This document shows positions 25,141-37,989 of a DNA stretch of 64,000 nucleotides, piece by piece (positions within the stretch are counted from its first letter, which is position 1; every line of letters starts with the position of its first letter). Source of the DNA: Clostridia bacterium (lineage in GTDB: Bacteria > Bacillota > Clostridia > Christensenellales > Aristaeellaceae). The position numbers and the translations under genes were made by a program. The notes beneath the pieces were generated by a model that was not told where the DNA came from, ran no database searches, and saw only the letters and a program-made list of their open reading frames with translations. The stretch is from contig JAFRNK010000002.1 of assembly GCA_017430225.1 (NCBI GenBank), positions 1 to 64,000 on the forward strand, written 5' to 3'.

Positions 25141-25728
25141 ATGATGAACAGCAGGATTATCCGCAACACTTTTTACGCTCAGCTTGCAGCCTATGTCGCG
25201 TCAGCGCTGACCTCTACGCTCGGCAGTTTTACGGACGGAGTGATCATCGGCCGGTTTCTTGGCGTGGATTCCATTGCCGCATTCGGGATCGTGAGTCCGC
25301 TGATCGTCGTTTTTTCCCTGGCCGGCTCTATCGTATCGACCGGCGCACGGAACCGTTTTGTCCGCCTGGTCGGCAGCGGCGACATCAAAGAGGCCCAGGG
25401 CGTATTCTCGCTGGCCTGCGTCCTGGGTGTCGGCATCGCGACTCTGATGATGCTGGTGATATGCCTGTTCGCGACTCCCATTACGCGGTTGCTGGGCGCG
25501 ACCGGCAGCGTGGCGTACCTGCTGCCCAAGGCGAAAGACTATCTGATCGGCACAGCGATCGGGCTGCCCGCCCGCAACGCCATGTGGATACTGTGGGCGT
25601 TCATGCCCATCGATAACGACCGGGACCTGCCACTGATTGCCGCCGCAGTCATGACCTTCATCAACACTGCGAAAGAAGTCCAATATACCTGTATCATGAA
25701 ACTGAACAACCTGCTGATCAAAGTGTAA
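25141..25728 (+). pseudogene. Internally deleted MATE-ATPase fusion gene (relic)
   Basis: The open frame of 195 residues starts as the N-terminal half of a MATE transporter (FTDGVIIGRFLGVDSIAAFG, LLGATGSVAYLLPKAKDYLIGT, DRDLPLIAAAVMTFIN). It then switches abruptly to about 19 residues, AKEVQYTCIMKLNNLLIKV, that match the extreme C-terminus of the neighbouring fusion protein (AKDIQYQNILGLNVLTIRI). The central two thirds, including the second MATE half and nearly all the ATPase domain, are missing. This is best read as an in-frame internal deletion of a tandem paralogue of the gene at 25904. Five or so membrane helices remain, so a truncated product is possible but unlikely to transport. Confidence 0.75.
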
Positions 25729-25860
25729 TGAAGCCGCCTTTCCGGCCCGAGAATAGTGAAAAGTTTGGCGGAATCCCGCCTTTCGATATAGACATCGCCG
25801 CCAAGGTGAAGTAATATAGTACAGGGCGTTCATTCGTTCATCAGCCGCACAGCCGTGCGG

Positions 25861-25903
25861 GGAAGGGGATATTTCCATGTAAGAACAGAAAGCCAACGCA
25901 AAA
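25861..25903 (+). promoter_or_regulatory. Ribosome-binding site with ATG-TAA start-stop before the MATE-ATPase gene
   Basis: GGAAGGGG (25861-25868) is well placed before ATG at 25877-25879, but the next codon is TAA (25880-25882). The nine codons from this ATG to the ATG at 25904 are in the same frame. Read through, they would give M-stop-EQKANAK-M, matching the N-terminus of the second fusion protein (MRIKTGQNDSAM). So 25877 looks like the ancestral start with a nonsense codon 2; translation may restart at 25904. Confidence 0.7.
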
Positions 25904-27655
25904 ATGGTCACGAAACTGCTGTTCCGGCTGCTGCCGATCCAGATCCTTCTCGCCGCAGTCGGCGCGGTCAACGGCATCGTGTCCAGTTTCTTTGCCAGCA
26001 ACTATGTCGGCGTCACGGCTATGACCGCCGTCGGACTGTACGGCCCGATCGGAATGCTGATCACTTCGATCAGCACCATTCTGGTCGGCGGCTCCGCCAT
26101 TCTGTGCGGCAAGTATATCGGCCAGAACCAGCAGGAGAAGATGCAGAACGTCTTTTCCCTGAACCTGGCCGTCTCACTGCTGATCTCGCTGCTTTTCATC
26201 GTCGCTTACGTGCTGCTGAGCCTCTTCGACCTGACCGGCTTCCTGACCAGCGACACGGTCGTCCGCCCCATTTTCAACAGCTATCTCCTCGGCCAGGCCA
26301 TCGGCATCGTCCCGCTGATGCTGGGCAATTCCTTCGCCTCGTTCCTCTCCATTGAGAACAAGGGCGGCCGGACCATGGCTGCGAGCGTCGCCTACATCGC
26401 CGTCAACATCCTCCTGAATTACCTGTTTGTGCAGGTCCTGCGCATGGAAGCCTTCGGCCTCGCCCTCGCTTCCGCGCTGGGCATGTGGGTGTTCCTGGGC
26501 ATTCAGGCTCAGGTCTTCCTGTCCGGCAAATCGCACTTCCGTTTCTCCTTCAGCAACCTCGTCTGGAAGGATACTGCAGAAATCGTCCGCATCGGGCTGC
26601 CCGGCGCCGCCAGCAATGTGTACCAGACCGCCCGCGGCCTGATCGTCAACCGCCTGCTTGAAGCTTTTGTCGGCAGCGTCGGCATCTCCGCGTTCGCCAC
26701 CGCCAACAACGTCATGGGCATCTTCTGGGCGATCCCCGCCGGCATGCTCGCGGTATCGCGCATGCTCATCAGCGTGAGCGTCGGCGAGGAAGACCGCCAG
26801 ACCCTGACTGACGTATTCCGTGTCATGTTCAAGCGTTTTATCCCGCTGATGTGCGCCATCCTGACCGGCATCATCCTCTGCGCTGTTCCGTTCACGCGCA
26901 TTTTCTACCGTGATCCCTCTGAACCTGTGTACATGATGACGGTCTGGGGCCTGCGCATCCTGCCCTTGAGCATGCCGTTCGCCATCATGTGCATGCACTT
27001 TACCTGCTACGGCCAGTCATCCGGCAAGCAGGCCCTCATCCATCTGCTCGCGCTGTTGGACGGCATCGTCTGCGTCGCGGCTTTCACCGCGCTGCTGATC
27101 CCGGCTCTCGGCATGAACAGCGTCTATATCGCGAACGTGCTGAACGGTGTCGTCACCACGCTGGTCATCGTGGCCTACGCCTGGCTCAAAAACAAGCATA
27201 TGCCCCGCAACATGGAAGAGTTGATGGTCATCCCCGAAGACTTCGGTGTCACGCCGGACGAGCGCATGGACCTGACCATCCGCAGCATGGAGGACGTCGT
27301 AAGCATTTCCGAGCGCATCCAGGCCTTCTGCCTCTCCAAGGGCATCGGCCAGCGCAGCGCCTATCTGGCGGGCCTTTCCATGGAAGAGATGGCCGGCAAC
27401 GTCGTCGACCACGGCTTCACCAAAGACAAGAAGCGCCACACCGTCGACGTCCGTGTATCCCATAAGGCGGGCGACGTGATCCTGCGCATCAAGGACGACT
27501 GCGTGCCCTTCAACCCGGGCGAACGCCTGACGATCACGGGATCAGACGATATGATGAAGAACATCGGCATCCGCATGGTGTTCAAGATGGCGAAAGACAT
27601 CCAATACCAGAACATCCTGGGCCTGAATGTGCTGACGATCCGGATCAAGGGCTGA
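25904..27655 (+). CDS. MATE transporter fused to an RsbW-like ATPase domain (copy 1)
   Basis: A 583-residue protein. Residues about 1-440 form a twelve-helix MATE (multidrug and toxic compound extrusion) transporter (LFRLLPIQILLAAVGAVNGIV; GLPGAASNVYQTARG at the start of the second half). From about 455 to the end is a cytosolic GHKL ATPase domain of the RsbW/SpoIIAB anti-sigma kinase type: N-box MEEMAGNVVDHGF with Asn499, then RIKDDCVPFNPGE (G1-like box) and GIRMVFKMAKDIQYQN. The start at 25904 has no good ribosome-binding site; an upstream ATG with one is followed at once by TAA. Coupling of transport to ATP sensing or to partner phosphorylation is inference. A paralogue of the same architecture lies at 52561-54357. 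Confidence 0.87.
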   Translation: MVTKLLFRLLPIQILLAAVGAVNGIVSSFFASNYVGVTAMTAVGLYGPIGMLITSISTILVGGSAILCGKYIGQNQQEKMQNVFSLNLAVSLLISLLFIVAYVLLSLFDLTGFLTSDTVVRPIFNSYLLGQAIGIVPLMLGNSFASFLSIENKGGRTMAASVAYIAVNILLNYLFVQVLRMEAFGLALASALGMWVFLGIQAQVFLSGKSHFRFSFSNLVWKDTAEIVRIGLPGAASNVYQTARGLIVNRLLEAFVGSVGISAFATANNVMGIFWAIPAGMLAVSRMLISVSVGEEDRQTLTDVFRVMFKRFIPLMCAILTGIILCAVPFTRIFYRDPSEPVYMMTVWGLRILPLSMPFAIMCMHFTCYGQSSGKQALIHLLALLDGIVCVAAFTALLIPALGMNSVYIANVLNGVVTTLVIVAYAWLKNKHMPRNMEELMVIPEDFGVTPDERMDLTIRSMEDVVSISERIQAFCLSKGIGQRSAYLAGLSMEEMAGNVVDHGFTKDKKRHTVDVRVSHKAGDVILRIKDDCVPFNPGERLTITGSDDMMKNIGIRMVFKMAKDIQYQNILGLNVLTIRIKG

Positions 27656-27704
27656 TTTCGCGGCTTATATCAGCAATATCTGGTCATAAATAACCAGAAA
27701 AAAG

Positions 27705-27745
27705 CAATGGATGCTATTGACGAAAATGGCATCCATTGTTATTAT
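27705..27745 (+). promoter_or_regulatory. Hairpin and promoter between the MATE-ATPase and hydrolase genes
   Basis: A perfect 10-bp inverted repeat CAATGGATGC/GCATCCATTG (27705-27714 with 27729-27738) precedes TTATTATAT, so it may end the MATE-ATPase transcript. It overlaps a possible promoter: -35 TTGACG (27717-27722), 17 bases, -10 TATTAT (27740-27745). The repeat could instead be an operator. Confidence 0.55.
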
Positions 27746-27806
27746 ATAGCCAAAAATACGGGCTTCATACAGAGACCCGCAAATAAATCCTAAGGAGCGT
27801 GAGCGT

Positions 27807-29609
27807 ATGAAGAAAAAGTCTTCCGTCAAATGTCTTCTCTGGATCTCGTTGGCAGTCTTTTTTGCCGGCCTGCTGCTGGCGTCAGCCGTTTCCACCAACG
27901 GCGGAAAGACTGAAATGAGGCGTCTGTCCGTAATGACGGACAGGGGCGTAGCGATCAGCCTGGAAGTGTATAAGCCTGTTACCGCTACGCGGGAAACCCC
28001 GGCTCCGGCCATCATGCTCATCCCAGGCGGCAACGCCAGTGTTGAGTACATGTCTGACGCGGGCCTGGAACTCGCGCGCAGGGGCATCGTCGCGATCGGC
28101 ATCGAACCGTACACGATCGGCAGATCCGACGTTGAAAAAGACAATGACGGCCTTGGCTCCATCGACGTCACCGACTATGTATACGGCCTCGACTTCATCG
28201 ATACGAACAACATCGGCTATATCGGCCGGTCCATGGGTGCCTCCCGTGTGAACGCGGCGCTGTATGTGCCGGATCCGAGCGGCGCGACCGTCACCGACGC
28301 ACAGGGCAACACGACGCCCAAGCAGGTCATCCGTGACGGCGTCAAGGGCGTCATGTATGTCGGCGCTGGCAGCCTGCTCACGGACGAATACCAGATCAAC
28401 AGCGCTTTGTTCGAAGGCCAGTGGGACAACCTGTACCGCGGCGACAGGCGCGAGATGTACAAGAATCCCCAGTACGCCAGCGTGCTCGGCCTGGATCAGT
28501 TCGAGTTCTGGAAGTGGTACGGCGATCCCGCCAACGGAACCGGCCGTATCTATTATGAAGGCTGGACAGGCCACACCATCGGCCTTTCGAGCTACTCCTT
28601 CGTAAAAGCCGCCTGTGACTTCTATACCACGACCTTCAAGCTGAGCAACGATCATCCGATCCTGTACCTGTGGAAGGAATTCGGCACTGCCCTCGCGTTC
28701 GCGGCCATCATTTGCGCCATGATTTGCCTGGTGCTCATCCTCCTCGACCTCGACTTCTTCCGCAAAGACCTGGTCGCCCAGCCGAGGACCGTCATCGAAG
28801 CGAGCCCCAAGAAATGGACGCTTTGGGCCGGCCTCATCATTCCCGCGATTTTCGGCGCCGCGACGGCTGCGTGGGCCGTGCCTACCGGCCAGGGCATCCT
28901 GAACAAGTGGGTATCCGCCGACCAGATCCACGGCACCAACATCCAGAACGTCAACGGCCTGGTATTTTGGCTCTGCTGCCTGCAGCTCTTCGGCATCGTC
29001 CTGTGGGCGCTGATCAACTTCGTCATCACCAAGACGGACAAGAAGGCGCTGAAAGAGCAGATCACCCTGCCCGGAACGCGGAAGGGCGTCATGCTTGTGA
29101 AAGGCCTGCTGCTCGGCTTCGTATCGCTGCTCGCGGTGTACTTCGTCGTCACCTTCGGCGAACAGCTGTTCTCCATCAGCCCGAGGTTCTGGAAAGTGCA
29201 GATCAACAGCCTGACCAAGCTCAGGATGGAAAAGTTCCTGATCTACTTCCCGCTGTATCTCCTGCCGTTCCTCCTCGCGAACTACATGCACACGACCAGC
29301 TGCTATATCAAGGATAAGCCGGTGCTTTCCACGGTGCTGTTCTGGCTGGCGAACGCGCTCCCGCCGATGTTCTTCCTCTGCTATGCCTATGGCAAGATCG
29401 CCTTCCTGCACACCACGCCGATCACCAGCCTGGGCATGTCCAGAGCCAACGGCTCCCTGGTCGACGCGGCCATCATGATGATCCCGGTCGGCATCCTGGC
29501 GAGCATTACGTATCGCAAGACGAAGAACTTCTACGTGCCGGCCATTTTCAACGCCATGTTCTTCACCTGGATGGCCGTCGCGACGGACCTCATCTATATC
29601 GGCAAATAA
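27807..29609 (+). CDS. Alpha/beta hydrolase fused to a polytopic membrane domain
   Basis: A 600-residue membrane protein. Residues 1-33 hold a basic start and one hydrophobic helix. Residues about 40-280 form an alpha/beta-hydrolase fold predicted outside the membrane: IMLIPGGNAS (oxyanion region) and the nucleophile elbow YIGRSMGAS with Ser142, then GWTGHTIGLSSYS, whose His is the likely catalytic histidine. From about 290 there are around eight transmembrane segments (LAFAAIICAMICLVLILL, WTLWAGLIIPAIFGAATAAW and others). The substrate is unknown; a lipid, ester or cell-envelope substrate would fit the location. RBS AAGGAG before ATG. It is not cotranscribed obviously with the neighbours: a hairpin lies on each side. 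Confidence 0.8.
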   Translation: MKKKSSVKCLLWISLAVFFAGLLLASAVSTNGGKTEMRRLSVMTDRGVAISLEVYKPVTATRETPAPAIMLIPGGNASVEYMSDAGLELARRGIVAIGIEPYTIGRSDVEKDNDGLGSIDVTDYVYGLDFIDTNNIGYIGRSMGASRVNAALYVPDPSGATVTDAQGNTTPKQVIRDGVKGVMYVGAGSLLTDEYQINSALFEGQWDNLYRGDRREMYKNPQYASVLGLDQFEFWKWYGDPANGTGRIYYEGWTGHTIGLSSYSFVKAACDFYTTTFKLSNDHPILYLWKEFGTALAFAAIICAMICLVLILLDLDFFRKDLVAQPRTVIEASPKKWTLWAGLIIPAIFGAATAAWAVPTGQGILNKWVSADQIHGTNIQNVNGLVFWLCCLQLFGIVLWALINFVITKTDKKALKEQITLPGTRKGVMLVKGLLLGFVSLLAVYFVVTFGEQLFSISPRFWKVQINSLTKLRMEKFLIYFPLYLLPFLLANYMHTTSCYIKDKPVLSTVLFWLANALPPMFFLCYAYGKIAFLHTTPITSLGMSRANGSLVDAAIMMIPVGILASITYRKTKNFYVPAIFNAMFFTWMAVATDLIYIGK

Positions 29610-29636
29610 ACCACGTTTCCGCAAACATTTTTAGGT

Positions 29637-29670
29637 CCCTGCACCATCCGGTGCAGGGATTCTGTTCTTT
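29637..29670 (+). terminator. Terminator of the hydrolase-membrane gene
   Basis: CCCTGCACC (29637-29645) pairs perfectly with GGTGCAGGG (29650-29658); loop ATCC; then ATTCTGTTCTTTT. It is 27 bases after the stop. Confidence 0.75.
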
Positions 29671-29717
29671 TCCATAGAATAATACCCTGCACTCTGTATC
29701 AAGGAAGGAACGGAACG

Positions 29718-31199
29718 ATGAGAACAAACTTACGGCGCCTCCTGGCATTCGCGCTGACGGCCGCGATGATCACAGCGCCTGCTGTTTCACATTCGGAAGG
29801 AGAAGCACTCACGGTGAAGGACATTCCCCTGAAACTGAAGAAAGCCTACAAGAACGAAAATGAGTACAACCCGCTCTATACCCAGCGTTTCGGCGCTGAT
29901 CCGGGCGTCATGGAATACGAAGGCAGGCTGTATGTGTACATGACGGACGATATCCTTGAAGTGGACGCGAACGGGAAGATCAAGGAGAACTCCTACAGCC
30001 AGATCCGCAGCATCAACTGCATTTCCTCTGACGACCTGGTCAACTGGACTGACCACGGCAAGATCCGGGTCGCAGGCGCGGCCGGCGCCGCAAAATGGGC
30101 GAACAACTCCTGGGCGCCCTGCGCCGCCCACAAGGTGATCGACGGGAAAGAGAAGTTCTTCCTGTACTTCTGCAACGGCGGAAACGGCATCGGGGTGCTG
30201 ACATCCGACAGCCCCATCGGCCCGTGGAAGGACGAGCGCGGACGCGCGCTGATCGACCGCACCGTGAAAAACTGCGCGGACGTCACCTGGCTGTTCGATC
30301 CCGCGGTGATGGTGGACGATGACGGTACCGGCTACCTCGCCTTCGGCGGGGGAGTGCCGGAAGGCAAACAGGCCGCACCCGGAACGGGCCGCATTGTGCG
30401 CCTCGCCGACGATATGATCAGCCTGGCGGGCGATCCCGTGCGCCTGGACGTGCCGTGGCTGTTCGAAGACTCCGGCATCAACAAAATCGGCGGAAAATAC
30501 ATCTACTCCTACTGCTCCAACTGGCAGACCGGCGGCAACACCCTCAGGATGACCGACGGCGCGATCCAGTACATGACCGCGGACGATCCGCTCGGTCCGT
30601 ATACCTACGCGGGCGAGCTCTTCCCCAACGAGGGCCGTTTCTTCGGCTTGTACGGCAACAACCACCATTCCATCGCCTGCCTGAACGGGGAATACTATCT
30701 CTTCTACCACAGCCGGCCCGTGGAAAAGGCCATGAAGATTTCCGGCAACTACCGCAGCCCGCAGGTCGACCGCATCGAGATCCTGCCTGACGGTCGGCTC
30801 AAGTCCGTTGTCGGCACCATGAAAGGCGTCCCCCAGCTGAAGCCGCTGGATCCGTTCGTAACCGTATCCGCCTGTACCATGTCCCACCAGGGTGGCAGCA
30901 AGGTCCAGGGCACCGGCGCGGACGCTTTCGTCCAGACCAAAGAAGGCAGCTGGACCCGCGTGACCGGCGCGAATTTCGGCACGGGCACAGCCGGGATCTC
31001 TGTAAACGTGAAATCGGAAACGGGATGCACGCTGTATGTCACCCTGGACTCCGCCGACGCGCCGATCGCCGCGCAGATAGACATTCCCGCCGGGGCGCAG
31101 GCAGTAGAGATCACTGCACCGCTCGAAGCTTCGGGGATCCACAATATTTGTTTCATTTTCGACGGGGAAGCGGAATTTCTGAACTGGAAAGTCCGGTAA
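29718..31199 (+). CDS. Secreted glycoside hydrolase family 43 with a C-terminal CBM6-like module
   Basis: A 493-residue secreted enzyme with a signal peptide (residues 1 to about 26, ending SHSEG). Residues about 45-385 are a five-bladed beta-propeller of GH43: catalytic base Asp61 in FGADPGVM, Asp194 in WLFDPAVMVDDDG, probable general acid Glu250 in WLFEDSGINK, and GNNHHSI with the conserved calcium/substrate histidines. Residues about 395-493 resemble a CBM6 beta-sandwich (SWTRVTGANFGTGTAGISVNV; NICFIFDG). GH43 enzymes cleave arabinose or xylose links in arabinoxylan, arabinan or related hemicellulose. It fits a plant-polysaccharide diet together with the GH105 locus. RBS AAGGAAGGA. Confidence 0.9.
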   Translation: MRTNLRRLLAFALTAAMITAPAVSHSEGEALTVKDIPLKLKKAYKNENEYNPLYTQRFGADPGVMEYEGRLYVYMTDDILEVDANGKIKENSYSQIRSINCISSDDLVNWTDHGKIRVAGAAGAAKWANNSWAPCAAHKVIDGKEKFFLYFCNGGNGIGVLTSDSPIGPWKDERGRALIDRTVKNCADVTWLFDPAVMVDDDGTGYLAFGGGVPEGKQAAPGTGRIVRLADDMISLAGDPVRLDVPWLFEDSGINKIGGKYIYSYCSNWQTGGNTLRMTDGAIQYMTADDPLGPYTYAGELFPNEGRFFGLYGNNHHSIACLNGEYYLFYHSRPVEKAMKISGNYRSPQVDRIEILPDGRLKSVVGTMKGVPQLKPLDPFVTVSACTMSHQGGSKVQGTGADAFVQTKEGSWTRVTGANFGTGTAGISVNVKSETGCTLYVTLDSADAPIAAQIDIPAGAQAVEITAPLEASGIHNICFIFDGEAEFLNWKVR

Positions 31200-31230
31200 A
31201 CCCTGTCCTTCGTTATCCGACAGCATAAGA

Positions 31231-31262
31231 AAAGGGCTATTGCGGATGATGCAATAGCCCTT
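31231..31262. terminator. Bidirectional terminator between GH43 and the atp operon
   Basis: A 12-bp stem AAGGGCTATTGC/GCAATAGCCCTT (31232-31243 with 31251-31262). On the minus strand the stem continues into TTTTCTT, so it ends the atp operon; on the plus strand it lies 33 bases after the GH43 stop with a weak T-tract. Confidence 0.82.
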
Positions 31263-31310
31263 GATCATATCCATAATGCAGAGAGCAAAGTACAGGACGT
31301 TGTCTCCCGT

Positions 31311-31708
31311 TTACTCCTTCGCCCTGATTCTCGCCAGTGCGCGCTTGAGCTTGGCTTCGACCAGCGCGTAGTTCTTGTCGTCGGCGGTCATGGTCTTCAG
31401 CTGCTCCTCAGCGGCTTCCTTGGCGCGCTGGGCACGGTTCAGGTCGATCTCGTCCTCCCACTCGAAAGTGGTCGCCATGAGGCGCACATGATTGTCGTGC
31501 ACGCTCAGCATACCGCCGGTGCAGGCCGCGCGGCGTTCGCCGCTCGCGGTGACGACGCTCGCCTCGCCCGGATCGAGGGCGGTGGCGTAATCGATGTGGT
31601 GCGCGAGGATGCACAGGTCGCCCGTCATGCCGCGCACGATCAGCCGCTCCGCTTCACCTTCGTAAATCAGGCGGTCTGGCGTCACGATCTCTAAGGTAAA
31701 GACTGCCA

Positions 31709-31709
<1 letters not shown>
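31311..31709 (-). CDS. atpC: F1Fo ATP synthase epsilon subunit
   Basis: A 132-residue regulatory subunit of the F1 central stalk. The N-terminal beta-sandwich (FTLEIVTPDRLIYEGEAERLIVRG) and the GDLCILAHHIDYATAL segment are typical; the C-terminal two-helix domain follows with DLNRAQRAKEAAEEQL. Its ATG overlaps the atpD stop by one base. Last gene of the operon. Confidence 0.95.
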
Positions 31710-33196
<1,487 letters not shown>

Positions 33197-33220
33197 CTAT
33201 GGATACAGTTGTATGATGCG

Positions 33221-34072
33221 TCAGTTCTCCGAACCGGCCACGATCTCCGTGATTTCCTGGGTGATCGCGCCCTGGCGGGCACGGTTGAACTTGAGGCGCA
33301 GGTCGTCGATCATCTCTCCGGCGTTCTTGGTCGCCGAGTCCATGGCGTTGCGTCGGGCAGCCACCTCGCTGGCGAACGCGTCGCATCCGGCAGCGTACAG
33401 CCTGCCGGCCAGGTAATCCGGCATGGCCTTGACGAGCGTCTCTTCGGGGCTCGGATCGTACACGGTCTGCACGTTCCGGCTTTCGGCCTGGACGTCGTCA
33501 TCCGGCACGACGGGCAGGAGCTTTTCCACCCGGACTTCCTGGCTCATCATGCTCACGAAGCTCGTATAGACCATGACCAGCTCGTCAAAGCGCTCTTCAT
33601 AATAGGCTTCGAGCAGCTGGCGGACCAGCGTAAAGCATTTGCTGATGCGCAGGGTTTCGACATGGCCATACTCCGTATTGACGAGCTCGACACCCATGCG
33701 CTGGTACTTTTCAATCGCTTTGCGGCCGATGGGCAATACCATATAGGGCGTTTCCCCCGCGTCCGCCGCGACGGCCTTGAACACGTTGGCGTTGTAGCCG
33801 CCGGCCAGGCCGCGCTCGCCCGCGATGACGATATAGCAGCGCTTCCTGAGCGGACGCGCCGCTACGAAAGGCACATTCGGGTCCGTGCAGGCGCGGACCG
33901 CCGCATAGATCGCTTTCCTGGATACGCCGACATAGGGGCGGCTCATCTCCATCCGCTCCTTGGAGCGGCGCAGCTTGGAGGTAGCGACGAGCTGCATGGC
34001 GCGGGTGATTTGCATCGTGCTCTCCACACTCTTGATGCGGAGCTTGATGCTTTTCATGGACGAACCTGCCAT
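33221..34072 (-). CDS. atpG: F1Fo ATP synthase gamma subunit
   Basis: A 283-residue central-stalk subunit. The N-terminal rotor helix KLRIKSVESTMQITRAMQLV and KLRRSK, the Rossmann-like middle (RCYIVIAGERGLAGGYNANV), and the C-terminal helix (ARRNAMDSATKNAGEMIDDL; FNRARQGAITQEITEI) are all intact. AAGGAGG is well placed before the ATG at 34072; the alternative MKSIKLR start five codons later has no such site. Confidence 0.97.
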   Translation of the reverse strand: MAGSSMKSIKLRIKSVESTMQITRAMQLVATSKLRRSKERMEMSRPYVGVSRKAIYAAVRACTDPNVPFVAARPLRKRCYIVIAGERGLAGGYNANVFKAVAADAGETPYMVLPIGRKAIEKYQRMGVELVNTEYGHVETLRISKCFTLVRQLLEAYYEERFDELVMVYTSFVSMMSQEVRVEKLLPVVPDDDVQAESRNVQTVYDPSPEETLVKAMPDYLAGRLYAAGCDAFASEVAARRNAMDSATKNAGEMIDDLRLKFNRARQGAITQEITEIVAGSEN

Positions 34073-34104
34073 ACGCGCCTCCTTAAGGAATCAGTTGATA
34101 ATGA

Positions 34105-36172
<2,068 letters not shown>

Positions 36173-36176
<4 letters not shown>

Positions 36177-36682
36177 GTCTTGTCACCCACGTTTCTGATA
36201 AACTCGTCCACGAACGCGTCGTAATCGCCCTGCTTGATCTCACGTTCGATCACCTTGGAAGCGATATCGACCGCCAATTCGGAAATGTCCTGGCGGACCT
36301 CGTTGAGCATCTGCTTTTTCTGCTGTTCGATCTCTTCCTCAGCCTTCTGCTTGAGCCGGCTCGCCTGCTGCTGCGCTTCGCTGAGCAACTGATCGCCGCG
36401 CTTCTGGGCAGTCGCGGTGGCGTTCTTGACCAGCGCGTCCGCTTCATCACGCGCGTTCGTGAGGCGCTCCTCATATTCCTGTTTCATCTGCGTCGCGGAC
36501 TGAAGACGCTTGTCCGCGTCCTCGTAGACCTGGTCAACCTGCGCCTGGCGTGCTGCCATCATATTCTGAACAGGCTTGAACAGGAACTTTTTGAGCATGA
36601 GGAACAGGATCAGCAGATTGATCAGGGAAATCAGGATCTGCCAAATATTGACAGAAATGATATCCAGTGACTGTACCATCAT
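36173..36682 (-). CDS. atpF: F1Fo ATP synthase b subunit
   Basis: A 169-residue peripheral-stalk subunit. One N-terminal membrane helix (WQILISLINLLILFLMLKKFLF) followed by a long charged coiled coil (QAQVDQVYEDADKRLQSA; ADALVKNATATAQKRG). Coupled to atpH by an ATGA overlap. Confidence 0.95.
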
Positions 36683-36714
36683 TCATCTGCCTTTCTGCAT
36701 GAAGTGATCTTTGA

Positions 36715-37038
<324 letters not shown>

Positions 37039-37083
37039 TTATAAGTCAAAGTTTATACAAAGCGCGAATAGCCGCGCGATGTG

Positions 37084-37968
37084 TCAATTGGCGGCTGCTT
37101 TGGCCGCTTTCGCGGCTTTGCGCCGTTCGTATTCTTCCTCCGGGAAGCCTGTAGCAATGTACAGCATCGTCAGCATCGCGAAGATGAAGGCCTGCATAAG
37201 GCCGCTGAAAATGTCAAAGTAAATGGACAGGACCGCCGGAAGACCGATCTGCAGGATGGTGAAATTGCCCAGGAAGCCGAAGATCATCTTGCTGAGGCTG
37301 CGCAGCGCGTAAGCCACCAGCGTTGAGATGACCACGCCGGACAGGACGTTGCCGTAATGACGGAAGGACATGGAGACAGGCGTCGCGATCTCGCCGATGA
37401 TATTGAAAGGCGCGAACACGGGCACCGGCTCAAAGAAGCCCTTGACATACGGCCAGACGCCGCCCTTGAGCTTGTAATGCGTGATGAGCACGAACACCAG
37501 GATGGCCCAGCCTGCCACGACGTTCATATCCGACGTCGGCGGGAAGAGCCCCAGCAGGCTCGTCAGGCTGGAAAACGCCGACAGGAGCATGATCGATGCG
37601 ATAAACGGCGCGAAAGCCATAAACCGCTGACCCATGTTTTCCGAAACCAGGCCGTTGACCTTCTCGACAGCCCATTCCGCCACCAGCTGGCGTTTGCTCT
37701 CAGGTTTTACAGTCAGGCCGTGGGTCAGATACAGGCAGAGCCCGAGAATGGCGATCATGACCGCCCAGGACGTGATCTGGGATGCCGTGATCGTCAGATC
37801 CATCACCGGCATGGGAATCGTCAGATAGATCTGCGCGCCGCTGATGGTGATGCCTTCGCCCTGCGGCGTTGTCAGCACCTTCAGCACCATGCATGCCAGA
37901 AGGGGCACGATCATCATAGCGATGTACAGCGCGTCCAGCAGACGGAAGCGCGTATTTTTTTCTTTCAT
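37084..37968 (-). CDS. atpB: F1Fo ATP synthase a subunit
   Basis: A 294-residue membrane stator subunit with about six helices. The essential arginine is in SMSFRHYGNVLSG (usual LRLFGN), flanked by FEPVPVFAPFNIIGEIATPVS. Helix-rich end AFIFAMLTMLYIATG is the conserved C-terminal motif, then a Lys/Ala-rich tail. Belongs to the leftward atp operon between atpI-like and atpE. Confidence 0.95.
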   Translation of the reverse strand: MKEKNTRFRLLDALYIAMMIVPLLACMVLKVLTTPQGEGITISGAQIYLTIPMPVMDLTITASQITSWAVMIAILGLCLYLTHGLTVKPESKRQLVAEWAVEKVNGLVSENMGQRFMAFAPFIASIMLLSAFSSLTSLLGLFPPTSDMNVVAGWAILVFVLITHYKLKGGVWPYVKGFFEPVPVFAPFNIIGEIATPVSMSFRHYGNVLSGVVISTLVAYALRSLSKMIFGFLGNFTILQIGLPAVLSIYFDIFSGLMQAFIFAMLTMLYIATGFPEEEYERRKAAKAAKAAAN

Positions 37969-37989
37969 GCTAGCGCATTCCCTCCTGAG

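Noticed and set aside
27882..29624. 580-codon open frame on the minus strand
   Set aside because: Antisense shadow of the alpha/beta hydrolase-membrane gene.
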